From Cloacimonetes bacterium UBA5210 (lineage in GTDB: Bacteria; Cloacimonadota; Cloacimonadia; Cloacimonadales; Cloacimonadaceae): DNA of 64,000 nt. The stretch is from positions 140,200 through 204,199 of the forward strand of contig DHVK01000036.1 of the NCBI GenBank assembly GCA_002412625.1. The letters are read 5' to 3'. Below, piece by piece: positions 63,976 to 64,000 of this stretch (within the stretch, counting starts at the first letter, position 1; every line of letters begins with the position of its first letter). Under the pieces are notes generated by a model. That model saw nothing but the letters and a program-made list of their open reading frames with translations. It made no database searches and had not been told where the DNA came from. Position numbers and translations under genes: made by a program.

Positions 63976-64000
63976 CAGTTTGCCCAGAATGCTTTCTGCG

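Overview
This 64 kb window looks like chromosomal DNA of an anaerobic, amino-acid-fermenting Gram-negative bacterium of the FCB group, most likely a member of Candidatus Cloacimonadota (Cloacimonas-like). That placement is inference. It rests on three things: extracellular proteins ending in FlgD-like / type IX-style C-terminal sorting domains, ferredoxin-dependent 2-oxoacid oxidoreductase with lysine 5,6-aminomutase and formyl-THF synthetase, and an outer-membrane inventory (secretin, MCE/Mla-type lipid transport). No prophage, insertion sequence or CRISPR array was seen.

Layout. 1-7.7 kb (+): a compact type IV pilus/type II secretion-like set: a PilT-family ATPase cut by the window edge, a PilM-PilN-TPR fusion, a PilO-like protein, a short secretin and a hybrid histidine kinase. 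7.8-14.3 kb (-): the classic rpmF-plsX-fabH-fabD-fabG-acpP-fabF-rnc operon, with a strong hairpin between acpP and fabF. 15.1-18.0 kb (-): a secreted protein with a sorting tail. 18.3-25.1 kb (+): MCE protein, TPR lipoprotein, fabI, a dihydroorotase-like protein that has lost its active site, and tldE/tldD. 25.4-26.4 kb (+): a stomatin/paraslipin. 26.6-33.5 kb (-): kamD-kamE-rseP-tgt-NlpC/P60-propeller protein, in one apparent operon. 33.9-35.6 kb (-): fhs. 35.9-38.6 kb (+): ROK kinase, a tiny secreted protein that is only a sorting-type domain, an MlaE-like permease and an ABC 'ATPase' that has lost every ATPase motif. 38.7-39.5 kb (-): LexA/CI-like repressor with a palindrome by its promoter. 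39.9-44.9 kb (-): SpoVG-like protein, aminotransferase, korDABC and methylmalonyl-CoA epimerase, a coherent glutamate to succinyl-CoA to propionyl-CoA route. 45.2-46.9 kb (+): a C10 cysteine peptidase. 47.0-47.4 kb (-): four tRNAs (fMet, Met, Arg, His). 47.5-49.2 kb (-): phnC-phnD without a permease. 49.8-58.7 kb (-): a giant 2987-residue surface protein with an inactivated C10-like domain and about 28 Fn3-type repeats. 59.2-63.9 kb (+): a 1587-residue multidomain secreted protein.

The most interesting items are the motif-less MlaF-like protein, the giant protein with the dead peptidase domain, a 203-bp four-armed inverted repeat at 49489-49691, and a family of five palindromic intergenic repeats with fixed 28-bp internal spacing and an 11-bp period. 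The dihydroorotase-like pseudoenzyme and the PilT-family ATPase with a rewritten Asp box also deserve attention. Several promoters share a TTGACA-N16-TATAGT-like layout.
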